Shown: positions 35,025 to 43,425 of the stretch, in pieces
How the letters are laid out: the number at the start of each line of letters is the position of its first letter
Numbering within the stretch: the stretch's first letter is position 1
Assembly (NCBI RefSeq): GCF_001029105.3
Contig: NZ_CP011807.3
Location: forward strand, 4,960,001 to 5,024,000
Length of the DNA: 64,000 nt
Direction: 5' to 3'
Origin: Pandoraea faecigallinarum
GTDB taxonomy: Bacteria > Pseudomonadota > Gammaproteobacteria > Burkholderiales > Burkholderiaceae
Made by a program: the position numbers and the translations under genes
Notes under the pieces: generated by a model
The model's input: the letters and a program-made list of their open reading frames with translations, nothing else
The model's database searches: none
What the model was told of the DNA's origin: nothing

Positions 35025-35717
35025 ATGGCACGACCTGCGCGAAGCGATTCAGAAAAACGGCAAGGCGGCATGCGCGCGGCTGCGCTCCTGCACATACTCG
35101 CTGCTCGCGTGGGGGCGGAGAACCCACACCAATTCGCAGCGCGCTTTGACGATAAGGTTGGCATGCTGACCCAACAGTCCGGAAAGTGGCGGCCGAACTT
35201 CAGCGGAGAAAAGCCGCTGTCCGCACAACAAAGAGCGCTGCTGACGCGTCTCGACGCCGACGCGGATGTCCTGCATGAGAACGGCCCGGCAGATCTGTGG
35301 AAAGCGATGTGGGGACGGCTGGACGAGTTGCAGTCGATACTATCCGGCGAGCTGAAAGAATGGCGAACGCTTGATATGGTGCTCGCAGAATTCGAGGCCG
35401 ATATGCTACTGGCCGAGCGTGATCGTGCGCCCGTTCCCCTTGCATATTTGGCGAAGGCAGTTGCCTTATACCGGCTGCACCAAGAGGTCGAGGCCATCGT
35501 TCCCGTTGGTCTCGATGGCGAGGGAATTTGCCGATGCCTGCGGCTCTGCCTGGATAACGACCACGTACAGCAGGAACTCGCCCATCTTGGCGTCAAACAA
35601 GCTGTTGATGCGGAACTAACGAACTGGATCGTCTCCCGGCCCGATATGGAGATAGCGTGGGCACCGGCCGAAGCGCGATGGAATGTCCTCGCTTTTCGGC
35701 TGGATTGGGTCCATTGA
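35025..35717 (+). CDS. Hypothetical protein of the element
   Basis: A 230-residue soluble protein, the only plus-strand gene in the right half of the element. The N-terminus is basic and may bind DNA (MARPARSDSEKRQGGMRAAA). A region around residues 30-60 mentions NPHQFAARFDDKVGMLTQQS and KWRPNFSGEKPLSAQQRALL, a pattern seen in plasmid proteins that resemble small repressors. The rest is helical (LDMVLAEFEADMLLAERDRA). I do not recognise a family. A KorB-type operator begins 13 bp after its stop codon. Confidence 0.6.
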   Translation: MARPARSDSEKRQGGMRAAALLHILAARVGAENPHQFAARFDDKVGMLTQQSGKWRPNFSGEKPLSAQQRALLTRLDADADVLHENGPADLWKAMWGRLDELQSILSGELKEWRTLDMVLAEFEADMLLAERDRAPVPLAYLAKAVALYRLHQEVEAIVPVGLDGEGICRCLRLCLDNDHVQQELAHLGVKQAVDAELTNWIVSRPDMEIAWAPAEARWNVLAFRLDWVH

Positions 35718-35730
35718 ACGTGCCGAGAAA

Positions 35731-35743
35731 TTTAGCGGCTAAA
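35731..35743. promoter_or_regulatory. KorB-type operator (OB), copy 2
   Basis: TTTAGCGGCTAAA is identical to copy 1 at 33481-33493 and to the IncP operator consensus. It lies at the left border of the origin-like region beside repA. Confidence 0.8.
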
Positions 35744-35959
35744 ATTCGGCTGCTCGCGTCCCTCAAGTGTCAATGAAATGCATTCGGCGACGACTCTTCG
35801 ATGTAGCGGCGGGGCCCGCGCGAAAGGCGGATGAACGAAAACTTCGGTTGCCGGAACGAAGCTTATTGACAGATGAGGGACAAGTTGAGGGTTGAGCGCA
35901 GTAGCACAACGCAACGACTACTTGCTTGTGCTACCGCGCGAAGAGCGTCGGCGGAACGT

Positions 35960-36150
35960 TAAAGGTTTTATATAGAGTTATATCGCGCGCGCGCGTTACG
36001 CTTTTTGAAACCCTTGCAGTACAAGGCGATTCGGGACGTGCTCATCCTTAAAAGCACGAGGAGGCGCATCCCCAAAAGCACGTGGCAAGCCACAGCACTG
36101 CATCCCTAAAGGCACGTGATAATTCACAGGTCAGATTGAGTTATCCACAA
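35960..36150. other. oriV: Probable replication origin (oriV) with iteron-like repeats and a DnaA box
   Basis: Directly downstream of repA are an AT-rich patch (about 35968-35985), an alternating CG tract, and three related repeats of the form CATCC(C/T)(C/T)AAA(A/G)GCACG at 36043, 36067 and 36101. A perfect DnaA box TTATCCACA follows at 36141-36149. The repeat spacing is uneven (24 and 34 bp). There are few copies compared with large iteron plasmids. Confidence 0.65.
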
Positions 36151-36166
36151 CGGTACGCACGTAGTT

Positions 36167-37150
36167 TCACGGACATCTGGGCCCACCTCGCTTGCGAACA
36201 CATGCATTCTCACGAGCCTTGGCCGAGGTGGGAGGCAGACCCTTCACGATAGCCGCGATTTCAGCTCGGTAGCCTTTCGGGCCGTTAGCGTAGAACGCTA
36301 CCGCGTCGGCCTTAGGGTCATAGGCCATGCGGTAGTCAGGTAGCTCGCCGGAGGCGGCCAGCGCCTTGATAGCCGCCCGAAATTTGAATAGCTTGTCGGC
36401 ACTGCCGCTCTTCTCATGCAGCGTGGCGATACTAGGCTTCCAGGTCGGTTGCCTGCCACAGTGCTTGCGGGCAAGTTCGTATATGCGCCGGTCAAGAGGC
36501 TTACGCAGGCGGAAGTAGTCTGGTGACAGGGTTAGCACGTGCATAGCGTCCACGCTGCGAAACAGCCAGTCTGGCAAGGTCACTTCCACGGCCACCATGC
36601 GGTTATCGCCGTCGCGTTCAACGACCTTGGCCGAATCGATCAATCCGAAGAACCCGCGTTCGCGCTTACCCGCCGTCTCGATGTTGGTTTCGATGCGCGT
36701 GCCGGTGAGTCGTGCGAGCATCTCTCCCATGCGGATATAGGCACGGCCGCTGGCGTCGCGATTTGTCGTGTGCAGAAAGTCGTAGGCAGTGAAACGTACC
36801 GTGCGTGCAATCTCGCGGCCACGGTTCTTCGCCTCAACCAACTGGCTGATGCAGTAGATCCATAGGTCTTTGTCATGAATCGTCGCGCAGCCGTCGATCC
36901 CAGGTTTTACTGTTACCGTAGTCCCGTTTCGCTCGTACACACGTACACGCCGGTCACCGGCGCGTAAAGCGAATAAGGGGTGCTCCATGCTTGCCACGTC
37001 GTCCTTCGGTGAAGCATCGAGAATGTCAGCGACGAAGAAATCTCGTTGCTGATGCCTGTGCGGTGCAAGGCGCGAGTGCGTCGATGCGGACGCATCGCAA
37101 GCACCGCCAGGCGACGCCAGCGGCGTCGCCTCGACGATGAATGCTTGCAT
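36167..37150 (-). CDS. repA: Plasmid replication initiator (RepA, RPA family)
   Basis: A 327-residue initiator. Family stretches include RDFFVADILDASPKDDVASM, MEHPLFALRAGDRRVRVYER and KDLWIYCISQLVEAKNRGRE. A winged-helix region with PLDRRIYELARKHCGRQPTW follows at about residues 225-244. These fit the replication initiator protein A (RPA) family of broad-host plasmids. It would bind the repeats that lie just downstream and open the origin. Its presence in an integrated element means the excised circle could replicate by itself. It starts three bases after the stop of the AlpA-like gene and the two are likely co-transcribed. Confidence 0.87.
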   Translation of the reverse strand: MQAFIVEATPLASPGGACDASASTHSRLAPHRHQQRDFFVADILDASPKDDVASMEHPLFALRAGDRRVRVYERNGTTVTVKPGIDGCATIHDKDLWIYCISQLVEAKNRGREIARTVRFTAYDFLHTTNRDASGRAYIRMGEMLARLTGTRIETNIETAGKRERGFFGLIDSAKVVERDGDNRMVAVEVTLPDWLFRSVDAMHVLTLSPDYFRLRKPLDRRIYELARKHCGRQPTWKPSIATLHEKSGSADKLFKFRAAIKALAASGELPDYRMAYDPKADAVAFYANGPKGYRAEIAAIVKGLPPTSAKARENACVRKRGGPRCP

Positions 37151-37153
37151 GGC

Positions 37154-37489
37154 TTACACCTCGGCCGCGGCTTCGGTGGACGAGGATCGGATGCCGGATT
37201 GCTTATGACGTTGGCTTCGCTGTCGTGCAATCTGCTCAGCCTTGGTAGGCCGGCCTCGGCGCGGTCGCGAATCTTCCGCGACCACCGAGGCCACGGGTCG
37301 AGAGATGCCCTCGACATGCGCGGCTAGCCAGTGTTCAACGTCCTCAACACGCCAGAGTAGGCGCTTGGTGCTCGGAAGACGACAGATCGGAGGAAGAGAT
37401 TGTGGATTGCGGGTCGCATCGCTTCGGATGCTCGCAACGGACTTGTGCAGATAGGCGGACAGCTGCTCGACCGTGATCAGTTCTTTCAT
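37154..37489 (-). CDS. AlpA/excisionase-like DNA-binding protein
   Basis: A 111-residue protein. The N-terminal half is an AlpA/MerR-like winged helix: ITVEQLSAYLHKSVASIRSD, then PPICRLPSTKRLLWRVEDVE and HWLAAHV. The C-terminal tail is basic with an AT-hook-like SRPRRGRPTKAEQ. Such proteins act as excisionases or as regulators of integrase and rep genes. Position about 300 bp inside attR and in front of repA fits either role. The ATG at 37489 is chosen over 37516 because it starts the folded part and has GGGAT before it. Confidence 0.72.
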   Translation of the reverse strand: MKELITVEQLSAYLHKSVASIRSDATRNPQSLPPICRLPSTKRLLWRVEDVEHWLAAHVEGISRPVASVVAEDSRPRRGRPTKAEQIARQRSQRHKQSGIRSSSTEAAAEV

Positions 37490-37692
37490 CAAAGAGATCC
37501 CACGGCGGGTCGACAAGAAACCCGGCCGGATACTCTCTCCGCGCGCGATTGATGAAAGACGGTGCCAGCCGTCTGCTGCCGATGTAATCGGCTCGCGGCT
37601 AAATCATACAACGAATCGAAAGGATGCTGAGCATACGTGCGCACTTGATCGCAGCCCGGAAGACGCAGGGTCGTGGCGCGAGCGTTGCCGAT

Positions 37693-37723
37693 TGGCACAA
37701 ATTTGGCACACACGATGTGCCAA
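37693..37723. promoter_or_regulatory. Right-end TTGGCACA repeats (candidate arm sites)
   Basis: TTGGCACA occurs at 37692 and 37703, 11 bp apart as at the left end, and again inverted at 37716-37723. The 19-bp block from 37693 differs at one position from 23611-23629. Confidence 0.6.
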
Positions 37724-37740
37724 AACCTGCTTCCGAAAGC

Positions 37741-37781
37741 AAAACAACGCACTACATCGCAAGACGTAGTGCGTTGTTTTT
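37741..37781 (-). terminator. Intrinsic terminator downstream of tRNA-Ala
   Basis: A 15-bp perfect stem (37741-37755 and 37766-37780) has a 10-base loop and T runs on both strands. It ends the leftward tRNA transcript and was brought by the element, since it lies inside the right repeat. Confidence 0.85.
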
Positions 37782-37791
37782 AAACCAAATC

Positions 37792-37868
<77 letters not shown>

Positions 37869-37968
37869 ACACGAAGCTTCGATTATATCGATTTTTCCGG
37901 GCGTGGCGAGCAGCCGACAAAAATGCTCGGGAATGCCGTCATCCCGGGTCGTCGCAAACTCCCGCCGC

Positions 37969-39678
37969 TCAGGCCGTCCCGCGATTTCCCTTCATCCCCT
38001 TGATGACCGGGACTTTCGGCGCTTTCGCGACGATCGTCTTCTGCGCCCGAAGATAGCGGGCGACGACATCCCACACCGGCTCGCCCTGCGCACCTTCGGC
38101 CACCGGTGCCCAACCCGCCACCTTGTACGTCTTGCCCGCCTCGATGAGCTTGCCGTTCAACCGCATCTCGGTAATGCGCTGCCCCATCGGGGCCATCGGA
38201 TCGATCGTGTAATCCATGCCGCCCACACGCACCATGTCCCCGCCCTGTTGATAGTACGGGTCGGGATTGAACAGGTTGTCCGCCACATCTTCGAGCACCG
38301 TCTTGATCGTCTCGCCGGTCATCGGCGTGAGCGTCGTGTACGGGTAGGTGATGGCGGTCTGATCGAGCAACTGCTCCATCGTGAGCGCCTGCCCGGGCAG
38401 TAACGACGTGCCCCAACGGAACCCCGGCGAGAAACCGATCTCGGCGTCCTTCTCGGCCATCACCGCGTCCAGCAGCAACTGGTCGAAGGTACCGTTGAAA
38501 TTGCCACGGCGATACAACAAACCCTCGGTCGTCGCCAGCGGCTCCGCGAGTTTGGCGGCAAACGGCGCGCGAACACGCTCGATGAGCGCCTGCATCCGAG
38601 CATCCGCGGGCAACAGATTCGCGAACACCGGCAGCAGCCTGTAACGGAAGTCCACCGGCTTGCCACCCCTGACGTCGAAATCGAGCACGGCGAGGAACTT
38701 GCCGTTCGACCCCGCGTTGGTGACGAGTGTCTTGCCCCCGGCATTGTCCACGACCACGGGCTTCGGCACGCCGTCGTGCGTGTGGCCGCCAAGAATCGCA
38801 TCGATGCCGCGCACACGCGATGCCAGCTTCAGATCGACGTCCATGCCGTTGTGCGAGAGCACGACCACGACCTGCGCCCCCTTGCCTCGCACCTCATCGA
38901 CCATCGACTGCAAACGCTCCTCCTGAATGCCGAACGTCCAGTCCGGCACGAAATAGCGCGGGTTCGCAATCGGCGTGTACGGGAACGCCTGTCCGATGAT
39001 CGCCACCGGCACGCCGTTCATCGTCCTGATGGTATACGGCGCGAAGACCGGATCGCCGAAATCATTCGTCTGCACGTTCTGAGCGACGAAATCGATTTTG
39101 CCCTTGAACTGCTCCTCCACGATCGACTTCACACGCTCGGCACCGTACGTGAACTCCCAGTGCGCCGTCATCACGTCGACGCCAAGCGCGAGCGTGGCGT
39201 CGACCATATCTTGTCCCTTCGTCCACAACGCCGTGCCCGAGCCCTGCCACGTGTCGCCGCCGTCGAGCAGCAACGCACCGGGGCGCGACGCTTTCATGCG
39301 TTTGACGAGCGTCGCCAGATGCGCAAAACCGCCGACCTTGCCATACGTCCGGGCGGCAGCGGCGAAATCGAGATAGGTGAACGCATAGGCGTCCTGCGTG
39401 CCGGGACGCAAACCGTAGGCCTTGAGGAAAGCCTCCCCCACCAGATGCGGCGGCTTGTTGGCTTGCTCGCCAATCCCTAGATTGACGCTCGGTTCACGGA
39501 AGTAAATCGGCAGCAACTGCGCATGGCAATCGGTGAAGTGCAGCAGGTGCACGTTGCCAAACGCCGGCAGATCGTAGAACGCCTCAGCCGCCTTGGCCGC
39601 CGCCGTCTCGTGGTGCGACAGCGCCATCCCTCCGGCGGCCGCCACTGCCAGCACCTGCATGAACTCGCGTCGATTCAT
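37969..39678 (-). CDS. soxB: Thiosulfohydrolase SoxB
   Basis: The 569-residue dimanganese hydrolase of the Sox pathway, which removes the terminal sulfone from the SoxY-bound thiosulfate adduct as sulfate. It begins with a signal region (NRREFMQVLAVAAAGGMALS), then HFTDCHAQLLP (first metal ligands), LLLDGGDTWQGSGTALWTKG, VLSHNGMDVDLKLAS and ILGGHTHD, all 5'-nucleotidase-family metal motifs. A GGAGACG site supports the ATG at 39678. It is the last gene of the sox operon; the tRNA lies 100 bp further on. The start is six codons into a longer frame that begins at 39696. Confidence 0.95.
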   Translation of the reverse strand: MNRREFMQVLAVAAAGGMALSHHETAAAKAAEAFYDLPAFGNVHLLHFTDCHAQLLPIYFREPSVNLGIGEQANKPPHLVGEAFLKAYGLRPGTQDAYAFTYLDFAAAARTYGKVGGFAHLATLVKRMKASRPGALLLDGGDTWQGSGTALWTKGQDMVDATLALGVDVMTAHWEFTYGAERVKSIVEEQFKGKIDFVAQNVQTNDFGDPVFAPYTIRTMNGVPVAIIGQAFPYTPIANPRYFVPDWTFGIQEERLQSMVDEVRGKGAQVVVVLSHNGMDVDLKLASRVRGIDAILGGHTHDGVPKPVVVDNAGGKTLVTNAGSNGKFLAVLDFDVRGGKPVDFRYRLLPVFANLLPADARMQALIERVRAPFAAKLAEPLATTEGLLYRRGNFNGTFDQLLLDAVMAEKDAEIGFSPGFRWGTSLLPGQALTMEQLLDQTAITYPYTTLTPMTGETIKTVLEDVADNLFNPDPYYQQGGDMVRVGGMDYTIDPMAPMGQRITEMRLNGKLIEAGKTYKVAGWAPVAEGAQGEPVWDVVARYLRAQKTIVAKAPKVPVIKGMKGNRGTA

Positions 39679-39822
39679 TTCGTCTCCGTGGCACATGCAT
39701 CTGGCCGACGCACCGCCTCAATGGTTTTTTTCGTTGCGTACGATGCCGCGCCATACGACACCGCTCTTCTTTCTCGATGGCCCTACGCCCGCCCCCAACA
39801 CCCGGCCAGGCAGGCCGGGACC

Positions 39823-40377
39823 TCACTTGCCTGCGTAATCGGCGAGCGCCGCCACATCCTCACCGAACATTTCGCCGACTTCCTTGCGCAGCACGCGGCC
39901 GTCGCGTCCGATCACGTACAACTCCGGCAAGCCCCGGCGCTTGCCCAGCGCGGCGCGCCACGCATCGTTCTCCATGCCTGCGGGGAACGTGTAGTGGTGC
40001 GACTTGACGTAGTCGATGGCGTCCTGCGGCTTCTTGTCGATGGACAACGTGACGATCTGGATCGGTTTGCCTCGCGTGGCGTCATAAAGCTTCTGCACAT
40101 GCGGATTCTGCTGCGCGCAGAACGGACACCACGACGCCCAGTACTCGACGATGACCGTGCGGTCCCTGAATACGCTGGCAGGCAACGTCTTGCCGTCGAG
40201 CAGAGTGAGCGCCGGCAGCATCACCGTGTCGCCGACTTCCACTGCCCGCGCCGGCGTGCTCCCAAGCGCGCTCATCACGCCTATCGCCCCCAGCACGATG
40301 CCGAGCGCGCGCCACACGCCCGGCGCTCGCCTTGCGCGTGTCCCGACGTGACGAATCCCACTGATCTCGGCGTTCAT
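39823..40377 (-). CDS. TlpA-family thioredoxin-like protein (SoxW-like)
   Basis: A 184-residue exported thioredoxin-fold protein. The N-terminal signal segment (about residues 22-42) ends near PARAVEV. The active site is WASWCPFCAQQN with a CPFC pair, and the cis-proline region is RRGLPELYVIGRDGR. SoxW-type thioredoxins keep SoxY reduced in the periplasm. A GGAGAACTCC site precedes the ATG at 40377. It lies between soxX and soxB. The C-P-F-C motif differs from the CxxC of cytoplasmic thioredoxin and is common in this group. Confidence 0.85.
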   Translation of the reverse strand: MNAEISGIRHVGTRARRAPGVWRALGIVLGAIGVMSALGSTPARAVEVGDTVMLPALTLLDGKTLPASVFRDRTVIVEYWASWCPFCAQQNPHVQKLYDATRGKPIQIVTLSIDKKPQDAIDYVKSHHYTFPAGMENDAWRAALGKRRGLPELYVIGRDGRVLRKEVGEMFGEDVAALADYAGK

Positions 40378-40455
40378 GGAGTTCTCCGGAAGTCGACGAT
40401 GAACCGGTCTGGACGAACGGCCAATGCTCACCTGCCATTGGCCGGACACGACCGC

Positions 40456-41106
40456 TTACGGATTGACCGGCGAGGCCGGATCGAGCAGCAATGCCATGAC
40501 GTCCTTCAACTGCTGCTCGGTGAGAATGCCCGCTGCGCCGAAGCGCGGCATGTTCGAGCAGGCCATGTAACTGTGCGAATCGTAGACCTTCGCCCACGTG
40601 TACTTGACCACTTCAGGCGAATCGCCGCGCAACTTGCCGTAGTTGTAAAGCGACGGACCGATGTTGCCGAACGAGATCTCGCTCTTGGTCAGTTGATGGC
40701 ACGCGTAGCAGTTGCCGCCATTGACCGTATCGGCCTTGTCGGTGAACTGCATGCCGCGACCGTTCTGCGCCACCTTCTCGCCTTCCTTCCAGTCGCCGAG
40801 ATACTTGCCGTCGGCCGGCGCCTTCACGTTCGCCAGTTCCGCCTTTTGCAGACGCTCCGCGATTTTCGCCGGCATCGGCTTGGTCGCATACTGCGTGCAC
40901 AGTTTCTGTAACTCGCTCTGGTCGATACGATCGAGTTGCGCGATGCCCGAGCCGCGGAACGAGTCGCGCAATTCCTGCACGACGGCGGCATCCGAGGTAC
41001 CGGTGACGGGCTTTGCACCCTCACCCTGTGCGAAAGCCGCGCCGACGACGAGAGCCCCGGCCGCTCCCAGCGCGACGCCGGTCGCGCGCAATGCGAATGA
41101 TTTCAT
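40456..41106 (-). CDS. soxX: SoxX, monohaem cytochrome c subunit of SoxAX
   Basis: A 216-residue c-type cytochrome with an N-terminal signal peptide (about residues 1-26, ending AFAQ) and a haem site CYACHQL at about residue 132. A distal methionine is in CSNMPRFG, and the end MALLLDPASPVNP is usual for SoxX. SoxAX conjugates thiosulfate to the SoxY cysteine and passes on electrons. The extra N-terminal region before the haem (about residues 30-125) makes this the longer SoxX form. It starts 19 bp after soxA, with GAGG before the ATG. Confidence 0.92.
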   Translation of the reverse strand: MKSFALRATGVALGAAGALVVGAAFAQGEGAKPVTGTSDAAVVQELRDSFRGSGIAQLDRIDQSELQKLCTQYATKPMPAKIAERLQKAELANVKAPADGKYLGDWKEGEKVAQNGRGMQFTDKADTVNGGNCYACHQLTKSEISFGNIGPSLYNYGKLRGDSPEVVKYTWAKVYDSHSYMACSNMPRFGAAGILTEQQLKDVMALLLDPASPVNP

Positions 41107-41125
41107 GGGTATGCCTCGTGATCGG

Positions 41126-41998
41126 TCAGCGCTTCAGGCCGGGGGCGTCCATCTTGCCGCCGTTGGCCATCACACCGAGGAAGGTAATCAGATCGATCGA
41201 CGCCTGCGAACCGTAATTCAGCTCCGGCATGCGCTGCTGACGGAAGCAGTCGTACATGCGCCACTGAATGGTGCGCAGCGCGCCCTGCGAGACACGATAG
41301 CCCGGCCACGTCGCAAACGCCTGACGTGCGGCCGCCGGCTTGGTCAGGTTCGGCAGATCCTGAAGGCGGATGCGCTTGTCGTCCGCCCCGTGACACGACG
41401 CGCACGAGAAATCGTACGGACCGGCGCGATAGTAGAAAATCTTCTGCCCGCGTGCGTAGGCTTCCTTCTCTTCCTTGTGCGACTGCGGCACACGAATGAG
41501 CGAACCCCGCGACTGCCCTGCCACGTAGGCGGTGAGCGATTCGAGATCGGTCGGATCCTGGCCTTCCCTGGAGAACGGCTGCCTGATGACGTCCGCACGC
41601 TTGAAGCCTTGCAGATTCACCATGCATTCGACGATGCGCGACTCGCCGTCGAGCACGCGTTTGGAGTCCGGGAAGTAACGCGGCAATTGCGCGTAGGCGT
41701 CTTTCAGGACACCGGGGCCAAGGCCGAGGTCGCACTGTGCGAGCGACACGTTGTTCGGGCCGCGCGGCGTCTTCCAGAGTTCCTCGCCGCGCATTTCGAT
41801 GAGTTCCGCCGGGTTGCCGTCGGCAAGCATCTCGCGATATTGCGCGATGGCGTCGGCCGTCGAGTTGTCGGCCGCGAATACCGTGGCAACGGGGGCGCTG
41901 GCACCCGCGATGGCGAGCATGCCGCCGAGTACGGAACGACGCAGCCATGCCGCGTGTCGTGGGGTGCTCACCCGTGCGCTATGTTGCGCCTCAAGCAT
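41126..41998 (-). CDS. soxA: SoxA, cytochrome c subunit of SoxAX
   Basis: A 290-residue protein with a signal peptide and the SoxA fold. One haem site CASCHGADD is visible at about residue 191, near YRAGPYDFSCASCH. The other cysteines (AQCDLG, VECMVN, DCFRQQ) fit the disulfide and the active-site cysteine, which is modified to a persulfide in SoxA. The pattern is that of single-haem SoxA. The ATG at 41998 follows AGAGGAG and is preferred over 42076. It lies between soxZ and soxX in the operon. Confidence 0.93.
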   Translation of the reverse strand: MLEAQHSARVSTPRHAAWLRRSVLGGMLAIAGASAPVATVFAADNSTADAIAQYREMLADGNPAELIEMRGEELWKTPRGPNNVSLAQCDLGLGPGVLKDAYAQLPRYFPDSKRVLDGESRIVECMVNLQGFKRADVIRQPFSREGQDPTDLESLTAYVAGQSRGSLIRVPQSHKEEKEAYARGQKIFYYRAGPYDFSCASCHGADDKRIRLQDLPNLTKPAAARQAFATWPGYRVSQGALRTIQWRMYDCFRQQRMPELNYGSQASIDLITFLGVMANGGKMDAPGLKR

Positions 41999-42082
41999 CT
42001 GACTCTCCTCTTTGTGGGTTGACCGGCGCCCGCGCAAGATACTCCCGCCGGACGCCACCGCACAGCTTCCCGGCATCGCCCC

Positions 42083-42394
42083 TCAGGCGACGGTGGTCTC
42101 GTCGGTACGCGAGTCGCCCTTGTTGTCGGTCCACGTCACCGCGACCTTGTCGCCCTTCTTGCCGCCCTTGAACTTGAACGACATGAACGGATCCTTCGAC
42201 ACCGCCGGACCCCATTCGGCCGTCAGTACCGTCTTGCCGTTGCAGGTGACCGTGACCGTCTGAATGAAGTGTGCGGGAATGATGTTACCGGAAGCGTCCT
42301 TGCGCTGGCCGGTTTCCATGATGTGACTCATCAGCGCCTTGACTTCGACGACACCGCCGGCCTCGGTTGCGCGAATGCGCATCGGATTACCCAT
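42083..42394 (-). CDS. soxZ: SoxZ, thiosulfate carrier partner
   Basis: A 103-residue immunoglobulin-like protein that pairs with SoxY. Motifs are MRIRATEAGGVVEVKALMSH, METGQRKDASGNIIPAHFIQ and FMSFKFKGGKKGDKVAVTWT. It has no signal peptide, as expected; it is exported with SoxY. A strong GAGGAG site lies before the ATG. It starts 33 bp after soxY. Confidence 0.95.
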   Translation of the reverse strand: MGNPMRIRATEAGGVVEVKALMSHIMETGQRKDASGNIIPAHFIQTVTVTCNGKTVLTAEWGPAVSKDPFMSFKFKGGKKGDKVAVTWTDNKGDSRTDETTVA

Positions 42395-42427
42395 GTTGTG
42401 CTCCTCTAGCCTTATACGATGTGTCGC

Positions 42428-42895
42428 TCAACCGCCGCAGCCGCCCAGCGTGACCTTGATTTCCTTCTCGGCCATGAGGTACTTGTTGTCCGCCTTGACG
42501 AGCGCGTAGACCTTCGAGGTCTGCCCCATCTTCACGCGCGTGGTCACCGACGGCTCCGTGCCGTCCGGAATATCGAACGACGCCGCCAGCGTATTCGGAT
42601 TCTTTTCGATCAGGATCGCGATCGATTGCGTATTCGGCGCCTTGCTGGTGACCGCCACCGGCACGACCGCGCCGTTCTCGGCGATGTCGGGAGCCGTCAG
42701 CACGACCAGGTCGCTGGGGCTCGCCTTCGTGCCGCCGAGCGCCTTGACGGTGTCGTCCACGCTCCTGGTCGCAAACGCCGCCTTGTTCCACTCCACCTGT
42801 GCCGCGCGGGCCTCCTCGGGCTTGATCAGCCCGGCGGCCACCGCCAGTCCCATTACCGCGGAAAACCGCAGCATGTCGCGTCGCTGTTGGTTCAT
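42428..42895 (-). CDS. soxY: SoxY, sulfur carrier protein
   Basis: A 155-residue protein that holds the sulfur intermediate on its C-terminal cysteine. A twin-arginine-type signal (QQRRDMLRFSAVMGLAVAAG) starts it, and the C-terminus KVTLGGCGG carries the GGCGG swinging arm. The ATG at 42895 is chosen because the frame upstream to 43120 is arginine-rich and lies outside family length. A GAGGAAAC site precedes it. Confidence 0.95.
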   Translation of the reverse strand: MNQQRRDMLRFSAVMGLAVAAGLIKPEEARAAQVEWNKAAFATRSVDDTVKALGGTKASPSDLVVLTAPDIAENGAVVPVAVTSKAPNTQSIAILIEKNPNTLAASFDIPDGTEPSVTTRVKMGQTSKVYALVKADNKYLMAEKEIKVTLGGCGG

Positions 42896-43007
42896 CTCTG
42901 TGTGTTTCCTCTTCCCTGAAGGCCGCCGGTACACGTCCGATGCTTTCATGACACCTACCGGCCGCCGTTCGCTCGCCCGATGCTGCGGCGAGCCCCCTGC
43001 CCCAGGC

Positions 43008-43337
43008 TTACTTCGCCGGGGCGCCGGCCAGAACCCAATCCACCAGGATCTTGGCGTCGGCATCCGACAAGTTCGGGTGCGCCGGCATCGGGATCGGACC
43101 CCAGACGCCCGAACCGCCACCCTTCACTTTCTTCACCAGCTTGGCCACAGCATCCTTATCGCCCTTGTACTTGGCGGCGACTTCCTGATACGACGGGCCA
43201 ACGAGTTTCTTGTCGACGGCATGGCAACCCATACAGGCATTGGCACCGGCAAGTTTGGTCGCAGCGGCGACGTCGACGCCGGCGTGAGCCAGCGAGGTGC
43301 CGGCCAACATGGCCGCAGCGATCAGCATCTTCTTCAT
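43008..43337 (-). CDS. Small class I cytochrome c of the sox operon
   Basis: A 109-residue periplasmic cytochrome c with a signal peptide (about residues 1-20), haem site CMGCHAVDKK (about residue 35-44) and the distal methionine in PMPAHPNLS. It resembles cytochrome c551/c8. It lies between soxD and soxY and is a plausible electron acceptor from the Sox complex or donor to the oxidase. Its last half repeats the layout of the second haem domain of the adjacent soxD. A strong GAAGGAG site precedes the ATG. Confidence 0.88.
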   Translation of the reverse strand: MKKMLIAAAMLAGTSLAHAGVDVAAATKLAGANACMGCHAVDKKLVGPSYQEVAAKYKGDKDAVAKLVKKVKGGGSGVWGPIPMPAHPNLSDADAKILVDWVLAGAPAK

Positions 43338-43425
43338 TGTTGCTCCTTCGGTTGTTGTAGGGGACGGGGGTCCTGCGGCAGCCTCGGACATCGTCGTCAG
43401 CGCATCCGTCGGACACCCTGCCCGC

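Noticed and set aside
35988..36000. The alternating CG tract as a regulatory element in its own right
   Set aside because: A short CG run in GC-rich DNA is not informative alone. It is noted only as part of the origin-like region.
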